A DNA stretch of 64,000 nt from Devosia litorisediminis (lineage in GTDB: Bacteria; Pseudomonadota; Alphaproteobacteria; Rhizobiales; Devosiaceae): positions 124,001 through 188,000 of the forward strand of contig NZ_JAGXTP010000002.1 in the NCBI RefSeq assembly GCF_018334155.1, read 5' to 3'. A program made the translations under genes and the position numbers. Under the pieces are notes generated by a model, which ran no database searches, had not been told where the DNA came from, and saw nothing but the letters and a program-made list of their open reading frames with translations. Positions 1 to 8,227 of this stretch are shown piece by piece. The stretch's first letter is position 1. Every line of letters starts with the position of its first letter.

Positions 1-1458
1 CAGCAGCGTGTCATCGACCGATTTCACCGCCACATCATAGCGCGCCAGAATGCCGATATCGTATTTGGCATTGTGGAAGATCTTGAGGATCGAGGGGTCG
101 GCAAACAGCGGCTTGACCATGTCCAGCGCGAGCCGGATATCCATCTGCCCCTCGACCAGCCCGCCGCCGCCAAAAATATCGGCCTCGCCATCGGTATGGC
201 CCAGCGGCAGATAGGCGCTCGTGCCCGGGGCGATGGAAAACGACAGCCCCACCAGATCGGCGGTCTGGTTGTCGAGCCCGGTGGTCTCGGTATCGGTGGC
301 GACATGGCCCGTCATTTCAATGGCGTCGATCCAGCGCTGCAGCGCGGCGGCATCGCGGATGATCTCATAGTCTTCGGGCTTGAACGGGATGGCGCGCACG
401 CGCGCATGCTCGGCCGCCGCATGGGCGACGGTGGCTGCATTGCTGCGCCCGGTCGCCTCATGCCGTGCTGCCCGGCTTTCCGCCCGAGCCGCATTGTCAA
501 ACCCCACCGCGCCCGGCACCGCGGTCGCGGCATATTCGGGATCGGCCTCGAAATCATCGGGATTGGCCTCAAGCTTGCCCGACAGCCGCTTGGTGATGGT
601 GGCAAATTCCATCGCCTTGAGGAACGGGAACAGATTGGATGGCTCCATCGGTTGGCGGATCAGCGCGTCGATATCGAGTTCGACCGGCACGTCCTGGCTC
701 AGCGTCACCAGACGCTTGGAGACCAGCGCCAGATCGGCATTGGCCTTGAGCTTTTCGCGGCGCGCGTTCTGCTTGATCTCGTCGGCATGCTCGAGCAGGT
801 TTTCCACCGTGCCATAGGTATTGATCAGCTCGGCAGCGGTTTTCACGCCAATGCCGGGCACGCCGGGCACATTGTCCACGCTATCGCCGCACAGCGCCTG
901 CACCTCGATCACCTTGTCCGGGGTGACGCCGAATTTCTTGAACACCTCATCCATGCCGATCCAGCGCAGCGGCGGCTGGCCGGGGCGGGCAATGGTGTCC
1001 AGCATGCGGATCGAGCCATCGGGTTCGATCAGTTGCATCATGTCCTTGTCGGACGAAACGATGGTGGCCTTGCCGCCCGCCTCGCGCGCCAGACGCGCAT
1101 AGGTTGCGATGATGTCGTCGGCCTCCCAGCCCTCCATCTCGATCGAGGGGATCGAAAACGCGCGGGTGGCCGCCCGGGTCAGCGGAAACTGTGGCACCAG
1201 TTCAACCGGGGCGGGGGGACGCTGCGCCTTGTATTCGGTATAGATATCGTCGCGAAACGTCTTGCCCGAATGATCAAAGATCACCGCCATATGGGTGGGC
1301 GCGTCCTCGCCCTTGAGATCCTCGGTGAGCTTGTAGAGCATGCTGCAGAACCCCTGCACACAGCCCACGGGGAGCCCGTCCGACTTGCGGTTGAGCTGGG
1401 GCAGGGCATGGAAGGCGCGAAAAATATAAGCCGAGCCGTCGACGAGCAGCAGATGCAT
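1..1458 (-). CDS. polA: DNA polymerase I, N-terminal part (cut by window edge)
   Basis: This is the first 486 codons of DNA polymerase I, which fills gaps and removes RNA primers in replication and repair. The protein opens MHLLLVDGSAYIFRAFHALP, the classic start of the 5'-3' exonuclease domain. The helix-hairpin-helix signature PGVPGIGVKTAAELI follows near residue 200. A 3'-5' exonuclease-type motif DTETTGLD begins near residue 390, so the proofreading domain seems intact as far as visible. The polymerase domain lies beyond base 1. The ATG at 1458 gives exactly the conserved family start. Identification is by family recognition and is very secure. Confidence 0.96.
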   Translation of the reverse strand, partial: MHLLLVDGSAYIFRAFHALPQLNRKSDGLPVGCVQGFCSMLYKLTEDLKGEDAPTHMAVIFDHSGKTFRDDIYTEYKAQRPPAPVELVPQFPLTRAATRAFSIPSIEMEGWEADDIIATYARLAREAGGKATIVSSDKDMMQLIEPDGSIRMLDTIARPGQPPLRWIGMDEVFKKFGVTPDKVIEVQALCGDSVDNVPGVPGIGVKTAAELINTYGTVENLLEHADEIKQNARREKLKANADLALVSKRLVTLSQDVPVELDIDALIRQPMEPSNLFPFLKAMEFATITKRLSGKLEANPDDFEADPEYAATAVPGAVGFDNAARAESRAARHEATGRSNAATVAHAAAEHARVRAIPFKPEDYEIIRDAAALQRWIDAIEMTGHVATDTETTGLDNQTADLVGLSFSIAPGTSAYLPLGHTDGEADIFGGGGLVEGQMDIRLALDMVKPLFADPSILKIFHNAKYDIGILARYDVAVKSVDDTLL

Positions 1459-1694
1459 ATCAAGCGATTCCGAAGGTGAGATCGCGCTGACTTTAGGCCA
1501 GATCGCCGCCCGCCAAAAGGGTCGCGCGGCGGGAACCGGGGCACAACCTTGCGCGTTAGCGACAATTGCCGTTGTCGGCGACAAATGGCATGTTGCGACA
1601 ACGCATTTGAGCCGTTTTTGCGCGCTATGGGCAGCGCGCGCGACGCGTGGAGGGCAATGTGGCCGATATTTCCGGCACATCAGAGGGTTCGAAT

Positions 1695-2099
1695 ATGCAC
1701 AATCAGGCCAGCAAGGCTGCCGTCATCCTGGTGGTGGACGATGATGCGCTGATCAATATGAACGCGGTCGACATGGTCGAGCAGCTTGGTCACACAGCGC
1801 TCGAAGCCTATTCGGGCGCCGAGGCCCTGACCATTCTGGGCAGCCAGCAGACCGTGGATCTGTTGATCACCGACTATGCCATGCCCGGCATGAACGGGGT
1901 GGAACTGGCCAATCAGGCGCGCCAGCTGCGCCCTGACCTGCCCATCGTGCTCGCCACCGGCTATTCAGAACTGCCCGAAGGCATCGAGATCGACCTGCCG
2001 AGGCTGCCCAAGCCGTACCAGCAATCCGATCTGGCCAATCACCTGATGGTGCTGCTCAATGAGCGTGCGCCGGCCAATGCCGGATCAGCGCAGGCCTGA
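1695..2099 (+). CDS. Single-domain response regulator (CheY-like receiver)
   Basis: This is a stand-alone receiver domain of 134 aa with no output domain. The acidic pocket is seen in VVDDDALI, the phospho-acceptor Asp in LLITDYAMPGMNG, the conserved Thr in LATGYS and the Lys in RLPKPYQ. Such proteins usually relay phosphate to or from a hybrid histidine kinase, and the FixL- or hybrid-like GYSELPEG segment fits that group. An upstream in-frame ATG at 1647 exists, but its SD lies only 2 nt away. The ATG at 1695 has GAGGG about 7 nt upstream and starts just before the domain. No partner kinase is adjacent. The 3' end overlaps the convergent transglycosylase gene by 15 bp. Confidence 0.9.
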   Translation: MHNQASKAAVILVVDDDALINMNAVDMVEQLGHTALEAYSGAEALTILGSQQTVDLLITDYAMPGMNGVELANQARQLRPDLPIVLATGYSELPEGIEIDLPRLPKPYQQSDLANHLMVLLNERAPANAGSAQA

Positions 2100-2663
2100 T
2101 TTCTGCAACAGGCCAAGCCTCTTGGCATCGTAATAATAGCCACGCGCATAGAACTGCACCGCGCGGTCGTAATTGCCCTGCGCGGTAACATAGGCGCCGG
2201 CCAGATAGCGCACGGCGAAGCGCAGATTGGTCTCGGCATCGAGCAGGCCCGCCGGTGCCCCGCGATAGCCCTGGCCACTCGCGGTGGCGTGACTGATCTG
2301 CATCAGCCCGTAATAGGGCCCGTTGCGCGCCCCCGCATTGTAATTGCTCTCGCGCACGATCACCCGGCGCACCAGATCCTCGGGCACCGCATACTGGGCC
2401 GCGTAATGGCCGATCAGCCCGTCCAGCGAGCCCTCGGTATAACCCAGTGCGGATGTGGCCATCGGCACGTCAGCCGCCTTGGGCACATGCCCCGCGGGCG
2501 TGCTGGGGGCAGCAAAGACTTCAAGCGCCGCGGTGGCCGGAGCGCGCACGCTGCCGCTGGCCGGCTTGAACCCGCTCATCGAGCAGCCCGCCACCAGCAG
2601 GCCCAGCGCGATACTCGCGCCCATCAGGCCAGCGCTGCGACGCCATGTGGTTGAATTTGTCAT
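2085..2663 (-). CDS. Lytic transglycosylase, SLT-type lipoprotein
   Basis: The protein is predicted to cleave the glycan strands of peptidoglycan at the outer membrane or periplasm. The N-terminus has a signal peptide ending in a lipobox (LLVAGC), so it is probably a lipoprotein of 192 aa. The catalytic domain covers about residues 80-190. It has VRRVIVRESNYNAGARN with the catalytic Glu, YGLMQISHATA, and the LRFAVRYLAGAY and YYYDAKRLG segments typical of SLT/MltC-like domains. The start at 2663 has AAGGGTGG just upstream; an in-frame ATG at 2687 lacks one. It is small for the family but has all the core motifs. Confidence 0.9.
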   Translation of the reverse strand: MTNSTTWRRSAGLMGASIALGLLVAGCSMSGFKPASGSVRAPATAALEVFAAPSTPAGHVPKAADVPMATSALGYTEGSLDGLIGHYAAQYAVPEDLVRRVIVRESNYNAGARNGPYYGLMQISHATASGQGYRGAPAGLLDAETNLRFAVRYLAGAYVTAQGNYDRAVQFYARGYYYDAKRLGLLQKSGLR

Positions 2664-2760
2664 GTGGCCACCCTTAGCCCATTTCACCTTTTGCGGCGAT
2701 AGGGCCCAATCAGGGCAGCTTGAAGGCAGTTAACGGCAAAGCCGTGGCAGCCGCGGGCGC

Positions 2761-2997
2761 TCAGAACAGATAAACGCCCTCGCCACCGCGCAGCCGGTCC
2801 ATCACTGCCTGGCAATCGGCGCTGAGCTGGGCGTAATTGTCCTCAAGGCATGCCTGCATCGGATCGCCATAGCCGACCCCGGCGCACCACGCCTTGCCGT
2901 CATCGCCGCATTTGCCAATCAGCTCACCCACCGACACGGCCTGTGCCATGCCGGTCAGCGCCAGAACCGCGCCCGCACTGAGTAGAATTTGCTGCAT
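2761..2997 (-). CDS. Small secreted Cys-rich-repeat protein
   Basis: This 78-aa protein has a Sec-type signal peptide (about residues 1-20, ending AQA) and a short mature part with four Cys. The spacing is GKCGDD, AWCAG, QACLEDN and ADCQAVM, which resembles one unit of the GLG1-type cysteine-rich repeat seen in small periplasmic proteins. Two disulfides are likely. GGAGA-type SD sequence sits 6 nt before the ATG. Its function is unknown, and the neighbours (transglycosylase, GntA-like gene) do not suggest one. The repeat assignment is by eye and moderate. Confidence 0.75.
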   Translation of the reverse strand: MQQILLSAGAVLALTGMAQAVSVGELIGKCGDDGKAWCAGVGYGDPMQACLEDNYAQLSADCQAVMDRLRGGEGVYLF

Positions 2998-3157
2998 GAT
3001 CAGTCTCCATTGCCGGGCTTGCTATGTCTTTACGCATCCGCCCCCGGCCCGGATCAGTAAACGTGTCGGGGTGCGATGTGATCGCGCCGGAAGGCGCGCC
3101 GGCGGAACCCTTCAGCGTCTGCCGCGGTTGTCCTGACCCAACAGTAAGGGCCGTGCC

Positions 3158-3889
3158 ATGTCCGTAATCGACACCGTCGTCACCGAACCAACCAGTCCCG
3201 AGCAGCAGCTGCAGCACTTCATCAATAACCGGCAATTCCCCTGCGTCGGAGCCAAATCGGCGCTCAAGCAGGGGCGGTTGACCACCTATGTGGCGCGTTC
3301 GATCGACAGTGCCTGGAACGATGTCGAAATTCAGGATCGGCTGATGCAGTTCGCGTGGGACTATCATGATCAGCCCACCCTGTTTACCAGCTTCGCTGTG
3401 ATTTTCGAGGGTCCTGACGGGCTGGGCGAAGACGCGTTTGAGCGCCATATGTGGGCGCGCATCCAGTCATTGACCGCCAAGGATAGCTGGCGCGGCCAGC
3501 CCCATGACGCTCGCGTCAGTGCCGATCCCGATGATCCCCATTTCTCGCTCAGCTTTGGGGGCGAGGCGTTCTTTGTGGTCGGCCTCCACCCGCGTGCCAG
3601 CCGCCCCGCCCGCCGCTTTGCCCATCCGGTGATGGTGTTCAATCTGCATGACCAGTTTGAAACACTGCGCGCCCTGGGACGCTACGAAAAGCTGCGCAGC
3701 GCCATTATCGATCGCGACGTGGCCCTGGCGGGTACACCCAACCCGATGCTGGCCCGCCATGGCAGCGTTTCCGAGGCGCGCCAATATAGCGGCCGTGCGG
3801 TCGCCGATAATTGGTCCTGCCCCTATCACCGCGCCGGCGCGACCGATCCGTTGGCCCGGCCGGCAACCGATCGCGAGGGCGCCAAGTAA
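3158..3889 (+). CDS. YqcI/YcgG (GntA-like) family protein
   Basis: A 243-aa member of the YqcI/YcgG family. Its best-studied relative, GntA, is a heme-dependent N-oxygenase acting on a guanidine-containing precursor in guanitoxin synthesis. The diagnostic block FSLSFGGEAFFVVGLHPRASRPARRF lies around residues 128-153, with the early PCVGAKSAL segment and the late NWSCPYHRAG segment of the family. An AAGGG SD precedes the ATG. The stop codon overlaps the start of the next gene by one base, so the two are probably translationally coupled. A substrate-level function cannot be read from the sequence; N-oxygenation of a small nitrogen compound is inference from the family. Confidence 0.85.
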   Translation: MSVIDTVVTEPTSPEQQLQHFINNRQFPCVGAKSALKQGRLTTYVARSIDSAWNDVEIQDRLMQFAWDYHDQPTLFTSFAVIFEGPDGLGEDAFERHMWARIQSLTAKDSWRGQPHDARVSADPDDPHFSLSFGGEAFFVVGLHPRASRPARRFAHPVMVFNLHDQFETLRALGRYEKLRSAIIDRDVALAGTPNPMLARHGSVSEARQYSGRAVADNWSCPYHRAGATDPLARPATDREGAK

Positions 3890-4503
3890 TGTTCACCGAG
3901 ACCGCAACACGCCCTGACACCACCCAGATCATCCCGCCCCGCTCGGGCGCCGCCTTTACGCTCAATGCGGGCCAGACCCTGACGGTGATCGACCCCGAGG
4001 GTGGCCAGGTCGCTGATCTGCTGGCGATCGCCAGGGCCGATACGCGCGAAATGCTCTCTTCGGGGCGCACACTCGATTATGCCGAGACCATCTATCTCAG
4101 CACCGCCCACAAGCTCTACTCCAACCGCTCCAATGTCCTGCTCGAGATCATCGAGGATACAGTGGGGCGGCACGATTTCCTGCTCACCCCGTGCAGCGAA
4201 GCCACCTTCCGTCTCTGCTACGACAACGAGCCGCCCCATCGCGGCTGCCATGGCAATCTGCATGCAGCGCTGGCTCCATGGGGCATTGCCGAGGACGCCA
4301 TTCCGGTCGCCTTCAACTGCTTCATGAATGTGCCGGTGGATGGCGCCACCGGGCGCTTCAAAGTGCTGCCCCCGCTCAGCAAGGCAGGCGACTTCATCCG
4401 CTTCCGCGCCGCCACCGACCTGATCATCGCCCTGACCGCCTGCTCGGCCCCCGCCAGCAATGGCGGCAGCTTCAAGCCCATCCACTATCGGGTGGAGGGC
4501 TGA
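3889..4503 (+). CDS. DUF1989 (urea carboxylase-associated) family protein
   Basis: A 204-aa protein of the DUF1989 family, known as urea-carboxylase-associated proteins. Some members are carboxyguanidine deiminases. Family segments include GGQVADLLAIA, STAHKLYSNRSNVL, TPCSEATFRLCYD, HRGCHGNLHAAL and NCFMNVPVD, with the conserved Cys/His residues expected to bind a metal. The ATG shares one base with the stop of the YcgG-like gene. No guanidine carboxylase or urea carboxylase lies in view, so this two-gene operon may process a different nitrogen compound. Family assignment is firm; the reaction is not known. Confidence 0.88.
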   Translation: MFTETATRPDTTQIIPPRSGAAFTLNAGQTLTVIDPEGGQVADLLAIARADTREMLSSGRTLDYAETIYLSTAHKLYSNRSNVLLEIIEDTVGRHDFLLTPCSEATFRLCYDNEPPHRGCHGNLHAALAPWGIAEDAIPVAFNCFMNVPVDGATGRFKVLPPLSKAGDFIRFRAATDLIIALTACSAPASNGGSFKPIHYRVEG

Positions 4504-4871
4504 CTGAGCACCGAGCTCTGCCCAATTCCCGGTCAACGCATTGGGTCTGATGGCTCCGAATCTGGCAGGTGAGGCACGCTCTTGGGTTGTAGTTGTGCGG
4601 GTGCCCCGTGGGTAGAGAGCCGGTGGCTGAGGGGCAGAGCTGGGGCTGGTGGATGAGAACTAGTTGTGAGCGCCAAGGGGAATCCGTTCCTGACCCGGAA
4701 ACTGGTCTACTTGTTCAGTCAACAGCTAGCTCGTTGCCAAGGAGCGCAGCGCTTGAGCGACCGGATGCTCCCGCAAGCCTGCAAAACAAAACCGACCAAC
4801 CCCGTTGCGCGGATCGCCAGCTTTGGATAGTTTGCGCGCGTTCAGCCGGGGCACTGCCCCGCCTCACGGAT
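4504..4871. other. Intergenic region before tRNA-Arg
   Basis: No protein-coding gene can be supported in these 368 bases. Open frames present lack an SD and have no family features. The tRNA promoter should lie near the right end. No strong inverted repeat or terminator was seen. Confidence 0.6.
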
Positions 4872-4953
<82 letters not shown>

Positions 4954-4993
4954 TTCAACGGTTTAGCAGTTTTCCTCAGGGCTGAGGGCATCG

Positions 4994-5016
4994 AAAACTC
5001 ACCAAATCCTCACAGC
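4994..5016 (+). other. Putative integrase arm-type site, left end
   Basis: A 23-bp sequence with left part AAAACTCACC and right part AAATCCTCACAGC. It matches 16008-16030 at 22 of 23 positions in the same orientation. It lies 41 bp inside attL. Paired short repeats just inside both att cores are the usual layout of integrase arm-binding sites; that role is inference. Confidence 0.6.
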
Positions 5017-5036
5017 TTGGGCAAACAGGTGGTGTG

Positions 5037-5450
5037 ATGCGCGACATTGTCTACGGTCCCAATGGACCTGAAGGCTCCGAAACTATCGAGTTCACGCGCC
5101 TTGGCGTTAGGTTTGCAATTCTGGGGGCAAACGGCAAGCTCACCGCCGGCAGTGAATATTCGCCCGAGATGCTAGGCGGAACGATACCGGTGCCTGGCGA
5201 TCGATTCACCACGCTCTGGCAGCGCGATGATCCAGACGATGCTGACCTGTTCGAGGTGATTTCTCGACACTACGTTGGCGAGTTCGACGGAGACAACTGC
5301 TGGTGGATCATAGTCAAACCGATCGTGGCGGACCCGCCTGACAGAGCGCTTTACAAGCTGGCCCGCTCAGCGTCGACCCGCAATCGCAAGGGGCGCCTGG
5401 CGCGGGAGAAAGCTGCCGCCCGGGTTGCCGGTGTAAGGCTCGGCAAATAG
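5037..5450 (+). CDS. Hypothetical protein at left end of element
   Basis: A 137-aa protein with no recognised family. It has an acidic central stretch (WQRDDPDDADLFEVI), an aromatic-rich strand (DNCWWIIVKPIV) and a basic C-terminal tail (STRNRKGRLAREKAAARVAG) that might contact nucleic acid. The ATG at 5037 is preferred to the GTG at 5034, with AGGTGG close upstream. It is the only + strand gene at the attL side. It sits between the putative integrase arm site and a cluster of GTTCGCA repeats, so a role in replication or mobilisation of the element is possible but unproven. Confidence 0.65.
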   Translation: MRDIVYGPNGPEGSETIEFTRLGVRFAILGANGKLTAGSEYSPEMLGGTIPVPGDRFTTLWQRDDPDDADLFEVISRHYVGEFDGDNCWWIIVKPIVADPPDRALYKLARSASTRNRKGRLAREKAAARVAGVRLGK

Positions 5451-5454
5451 GTCA

Positions 5455-5597
5455 GGTTCGCACTGGTTCGCACGCTGCAAACCTAGCTGCGAACTGCGAA
5501 CCATTTCGGGTTCATCCCCCATTGGGGGTTGGGCAATGTAATCAGAGACTTACTGCAGGTTCTTGCCAAGGTTCGCACTAGGTTTGCACCTGCGAAC
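5455..5597. repeat. Iteron-like cluster of GTTCGCA/TGCGAAC motifs
   Basis: Seven copies of a short motif occur in 143 bp. GGTTCGCAC is seen at 5455, 5465 and 5570, GGTTTGCAC at 5581, and the inverse TGCGAAC at 5488, 5495 and 5591. The copies are mixed direct and inverted. They lie partly between genes and partly over the 3' end of a small minus-strand ORF (5550-5699). Clusters like this serve as replication iterons, packaging signals or repressor-binding arrays. Which one applies here cannot be told from sequence. Confidence 0.65.
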
Positions 5598-5699
5598 TTC
5601 CAGCAGGAAAAAAACCTGCGCGTGAGGGAATGGCGGGTCCAGAGAGCGGGCACTTTTTGAAGTTTTGCCACCCGCGCCAGTGCGGTACATCTTGCTCAT
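5550..5699 (-). CDS. Small hypothetical protein, coupled to lipoprotein ORF
   Basis: A 49-aa basic protein starting MSKMYRTGAGGKTSKSARS. The ATG overlaps the stop of the upstream 33-aa lipoprotein ORF as ATGA. It also has its own AGGAG 6 nt upstream, so both signals support translation. There is no membrane segment or known motif. It is the last gene of the minus-strand structural run behind the tail-fibre-like gene. Its 3' end runs into the GTTCGCA repeat cluster, so the C-terminus may be incidental. Confidence 0.5.
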   Translation of the reverse strand: MSKMYRTGAGGKTSKSARSLDPPFPHAQVFFLLEVRRCKPSANLGKNLQ

Positions 5700-5797
5700 G
5701 ATAGTCTCCTGGTGATGTGAGGGTGGAAGGCGCCTCCGCAGGCGCTCGGAGCGGTGGTGGCGACGACTGCAAAAATGAGGAGAGGCAGGACTTTCAT
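5696..5797 (-). CDS. Tiny putative lipoprotein (33 aa)
   Basis: The short frame starts MKVLPLLIFAVVATTAPSAC, which is a hydrophobic signal followed by a Cys in a lipobox-like context (PSAC). Only 13 residues (GGAFHPHITRRLS) follow the Cys. A full AGGAGGTC SD lies 10 nt upstream of the ATG, better than most in this element. The stop overlaps the next start. It follows the tail-fibre-like gene, a place where phages often keep lysis or exclusion genes. It recalls Rz1-type or entry-exclusion lipoproteins only by size and lipidation; no partner spanin is visible. Confidence 0.6.
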   Translation of the reverse strand: MKVLPLLIFAVVATTAPSACGGAFHPHITRRLS

Positions 5798-5845
5798 AGC
5801 TACTTTTGACCTCCTGATTTTCCGACGCTAGGCCCGGCTGCGCCG

Positions 5846-7783
5846 TTAAGGCTCTAGCCACCCATACATGCGCATGGACCTTGTCATAGCGGCCACGTTA
5901 AGCGTCCCATTCACCCGCAAGTTGGCCCAAGGACTAAAACTAAACGGGAGAATGCCCCCATGCAGCTCCATGCTGGCGGCGGCCGCAGTGGGCTTATACC
6001 ATGACAAGTTGATGCTATCGTGGTTGGCGTCCATACCCCACGTGTCATAGACCCACCCAACCTCCGAGGTGGATAGGGTCTCGGTCATGTGAACCAAAAC
6101 GCCGGTTGATAGCGGCGAAATATAGCCGCCGCATGGGATATCCAGGCCCGTTCCGGCAACGCCATTGACCACGCCGTTCGTATTGCGGGTGTTTGTAGAA
6201 CCCCGACTGTGAACGATGGTGCCAGTGTCTGCGATATTCCGCAGCTCTGCGGTGTCGTTATAAAGCGCCCCAATGTACCGATAATGTTGATAGCCCGGGG
6301 GGGCGGGGAGGATGTAGTCGCTGTTTGCCAGCCCCCCCACATTCGCAAGCGTGGCTGAACTGGTCGTGTTATCGGTGATAGTCGTTACGCGCCCCGAAAA
6401 GCCGTTTGGACGACCATTAAGCGTTTCATGAATGATTAGGCAATCCACACCAGCCAACCCATCGACCGGCATTGTATAGACCTTGGATGCTGTAGAACCG
6501 TTGGTGTTTTCACCACCGGGGCAAAACCTTACGACATTTGCCCCGCCAACGCCCACGTCTCGAACTCGGAAGAATGGCATAACCTTGAATACTGCATTGG
6601 CATCGCCGTCATTCGCGCAGGCAAACACAGCGTACCACTGCTCTTTTACATGCAAGGTCTCGACGCCCAGATCATCTTGTGTGGTTGTGCCGTTGCCATA
6701 GCTGACTATGTGCCTATGACCTCCAGGCGCATAGAGCGCATCAAATGCGGGGGAGGAAAACACGGGTGCGCGCCGCTCTAGGTATCGACCTTTGTACCGA
6801 AACCCCCCCATGGCGAATGAAGACTGGCCAAGGATCTGAACAGTGTAAGTGCCAAAGTACCCGATGGGCGTGCGAGGCCCATTGGGGTCAACGAGCCGGA
6901 AGTCGGCCTTCGCATCATCCGCAATCTTCTCCAGCGTTGCGGCACTTGCAGCCAGCGCACGGCTTGAGACCCCGCCGGTCGCGTGCTTCGGTTCGGTGAC
7001 AGCGCCATCTGCAATCTTCACAGTGGTTACTGCCCCATCCGCCACGGAGGCCGCTGCCAGAACCTCCAGCCACGCTCCGGTAACACTGCCGACAGGATCG
7101 TCACCACTCGCGGACGCATCTTTGAGCTGATACCACTTGCCATCCGAGCCGGTGACGACCTGCCCTGCGGTGTAAGTGGTGACTCCGGCATAATCGCCCT
7201 GATGGTCGAATGTTGCTCCGGTTGCTGACGAGAAAAGCTGGCGCCACTCGCCTCCCGAGCGGAACAGCATTGTCCCTACGCCTTCAATAATATCGCCCGC
7301 TGCCGGGTCGGAGCCAGAGGCGCTCTTGAGCGGGTAGACGGTTCCACTGATCGCGATGGTGACGGGCCCGGCGGCATTGGTGCCGGGGGGGGCGGGCAAG
7401 AATACCACGTCAACGTCAGATGGGTTCACGCCAACCTCGACAGATGCAGTGATCGCGTTCGCTGTCCCGCCGATGCCGGTCAGAGTGCCCATCGTGTCGG
7501 GGAATCCGCGTCCGCGCACCCAGGCGGTAGCATCACGGTCATAATACCCGTTAAGCGTTGGGTCCGGGTCGGCAAGGACAACGCCGCCGTCCGTCTCCGC
7601 GACCGGCGTAATCCCGGCCAGCTCGGCCTTCGTGCGCGCCACAACCCAGCCGCCACGCGATGTGCCAAACAGCGAGTTCAAAAGCTGAACGATCTCGTCC
7701 TTGATGGGCTCGTGTTTGCCGCTATCGGGAACGCCGGCTGTGACGTACTTGCGGAACACAGATTCGGGAGTGGGAAGCGTCAT
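5846..7783 (-). CDS. Tail-fibre-like / receptor-binding protein
   Basis: A 645-aa protein with phage tail-fibre character and no signal peptide. The N-terminal 100 residues look like a particle-anchoring domain (ESVFRKYVTAGVPDSGKHEP, FGTSRGGWVVARTKAELAG). Residues of about 195-245 form a WxxGxxY-like binding module (GDYAGVTTYTAGQVV ... GKWYQLKDAS ... GAWLEVL) similar to small carbohydrate-binding repeats. An Ala-rich linker (VADGAVTTVKIADGAVTEPKH) precedes a beta-rich C-terminal half. AAGGA lies 8 nt before the ATG, and the upstream 95-aa gene ends 3 bp away. It is odd to find such a gene without any tail assembly genes. Confidence 0.75.
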   Translation of the reverse strand: MTLPTPESVFRKYVTAGVPDSGKHEPIKDEIVQLLNSLFGTSRGGWVVARTKAELAGITPVAETDGGVVLADPDPTLNGYYDRDATAWVRGRGFPDTMGTLTGIGGTANAITASVEVGVNPSDVDVVFLPAPPGTNAAGPVTIAISGTVYPLKSASGSDPAAGDIIEGVGTMLFRSGGEWRQLFSSATGATFDHQGDYAGVTTYTAGQVVTGSDGKWYQLKDASASGDDPVGSVTGAWLEVLAAASVADGAVTTVKIADGAVTEPKHATGGVSSRALAASAATLEKIADDAKADFRLVDPNGPRTPIGYFGTYTVQILGQSSFAMGGFRYKGRYLERRAPVFSSPAFDALYAPGGHRHIVSYGNGTTTQDDLGVETLHVKEQWYAVFACANDGDANAVFKVMPFFRVRDVGVGGANVVRFCPGGENTNGSTASKVYTMPVDGLAGVDCLIIHETLNGRPNGFSGRVTTITDNTTSSATLANVGGLANSDYILPAPPGYQHYRYIGALYNDTAELRNIADTGTIVHSRGSTNTRNTNGVVNGVAGTGLDIPCGGYISPLSTGVLVHMTETLSTSEVGWVYDTWGMDANHDSINLSWYKPTAAAASMELHGGILPFSFSPWANLRVNGTLNVAAMTRSMRMYGWLEP

Positions 7784-7786
7784 TGA

Positions 7787-8074
7787 TCAGTTTCCTTTGA
7801 GGTGTTCCGAATGCGCAGCACGGACAGCTGTCAAAAGCAGCCGCCGGAGTGGGTGGCTAAGGCGGACTTGCTGCAGTTCGCCATCGGCGTTCTTGAATCT
7901 GGGAAGTGCTATACGAAGTTCGCCGGAGGCGAGTCTGATGAGGATACAGCCGCCGACCTTGACGCCCCGCGCGTCGAAAGCGAAAAACGCTAGTCGCTCA
8001 TTGCCATCGGGATAGGCGAGTGGCGCCGGTTTGAACTGAGTTATTTCCATCTCTGGCGAAACGTGGTCGTTCAC
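7787..8074 (-). CDS. Hypothetical phage-type protein (95 aa)
   Basis: A 95-aa protein without a firm family. It begins ITQFKPAPLAYPDGNERLAF and continues with alternating hydrophobic strands (VGGCILIRLASGELRIALPRF), a layout somewhat like SpoVG-type small nucleic-acid-binding folds. That similarity is weak and by eye only. A GTG start at 8074 is used; an in-frame ATG at 8050 (MEITQF) is a good alternative and matches the domain start better. It is directly upstream of the tail-fibre-like gene and probably shares its transcript. Confidence 0.6.
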   Translation of the reverse strand: MNDHVSPEMEITQFKPAPLAYPDGNERLAFFAFDARGVKVGGCILIRLASGELRIALPRFKNADGELQQVRLSHPLRRLLLTAVRAAHSEHLKGN

Positions 8075-8108
8075 TGCAATTCTGCCTTTCGTCGACTTGG
8101 CGACACAT

Positions 8109-8125
8109 CACCCCCTTCGGGGGTG
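8109..8125. other. GC-rich hairpin CACCCCC/GGGGGTG
   Basis: Perfect 7-bp arms with a 3-nt loop lie in the gap between the capsid gene and the 95-aa gene. No clear T-tract follows on either strand, so it may be a weak terminator or an mRNA-processing hairpin rather than an intrinsic terminator. Confidence 0.4.
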
Positions 8126-8191
8126 GCCTCAACTTTTGTTTCTGAATTTGCTCTCGGTGCGAACGCAACTTGGTCACCGGTGTCCATATGA

Positions 8192-8217
8192 GGGGCGCCA
8201 CACTTGGGAGGCGCCCC
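8192..8217 (-). terminator. Hairpin terminator after capsid gene
   Basis: Arms GGGGCGCC and GGCGCCCC enclose a 10-nt loop starting 11 bp past the capsid stop. The tail is only weakly T-rich, so termination may be partial. That would leave capsid abundant and downstream genes less so. Confidence 0.55.
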
Positions 8218-8227
8218 GGGTGGTGGA

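Noticed and set aside
73..1479. Long + strand open frame of 468 codons
   Set aside because: It is the antisense shadow of polA; the minus strand has clear polymerase I motifs.
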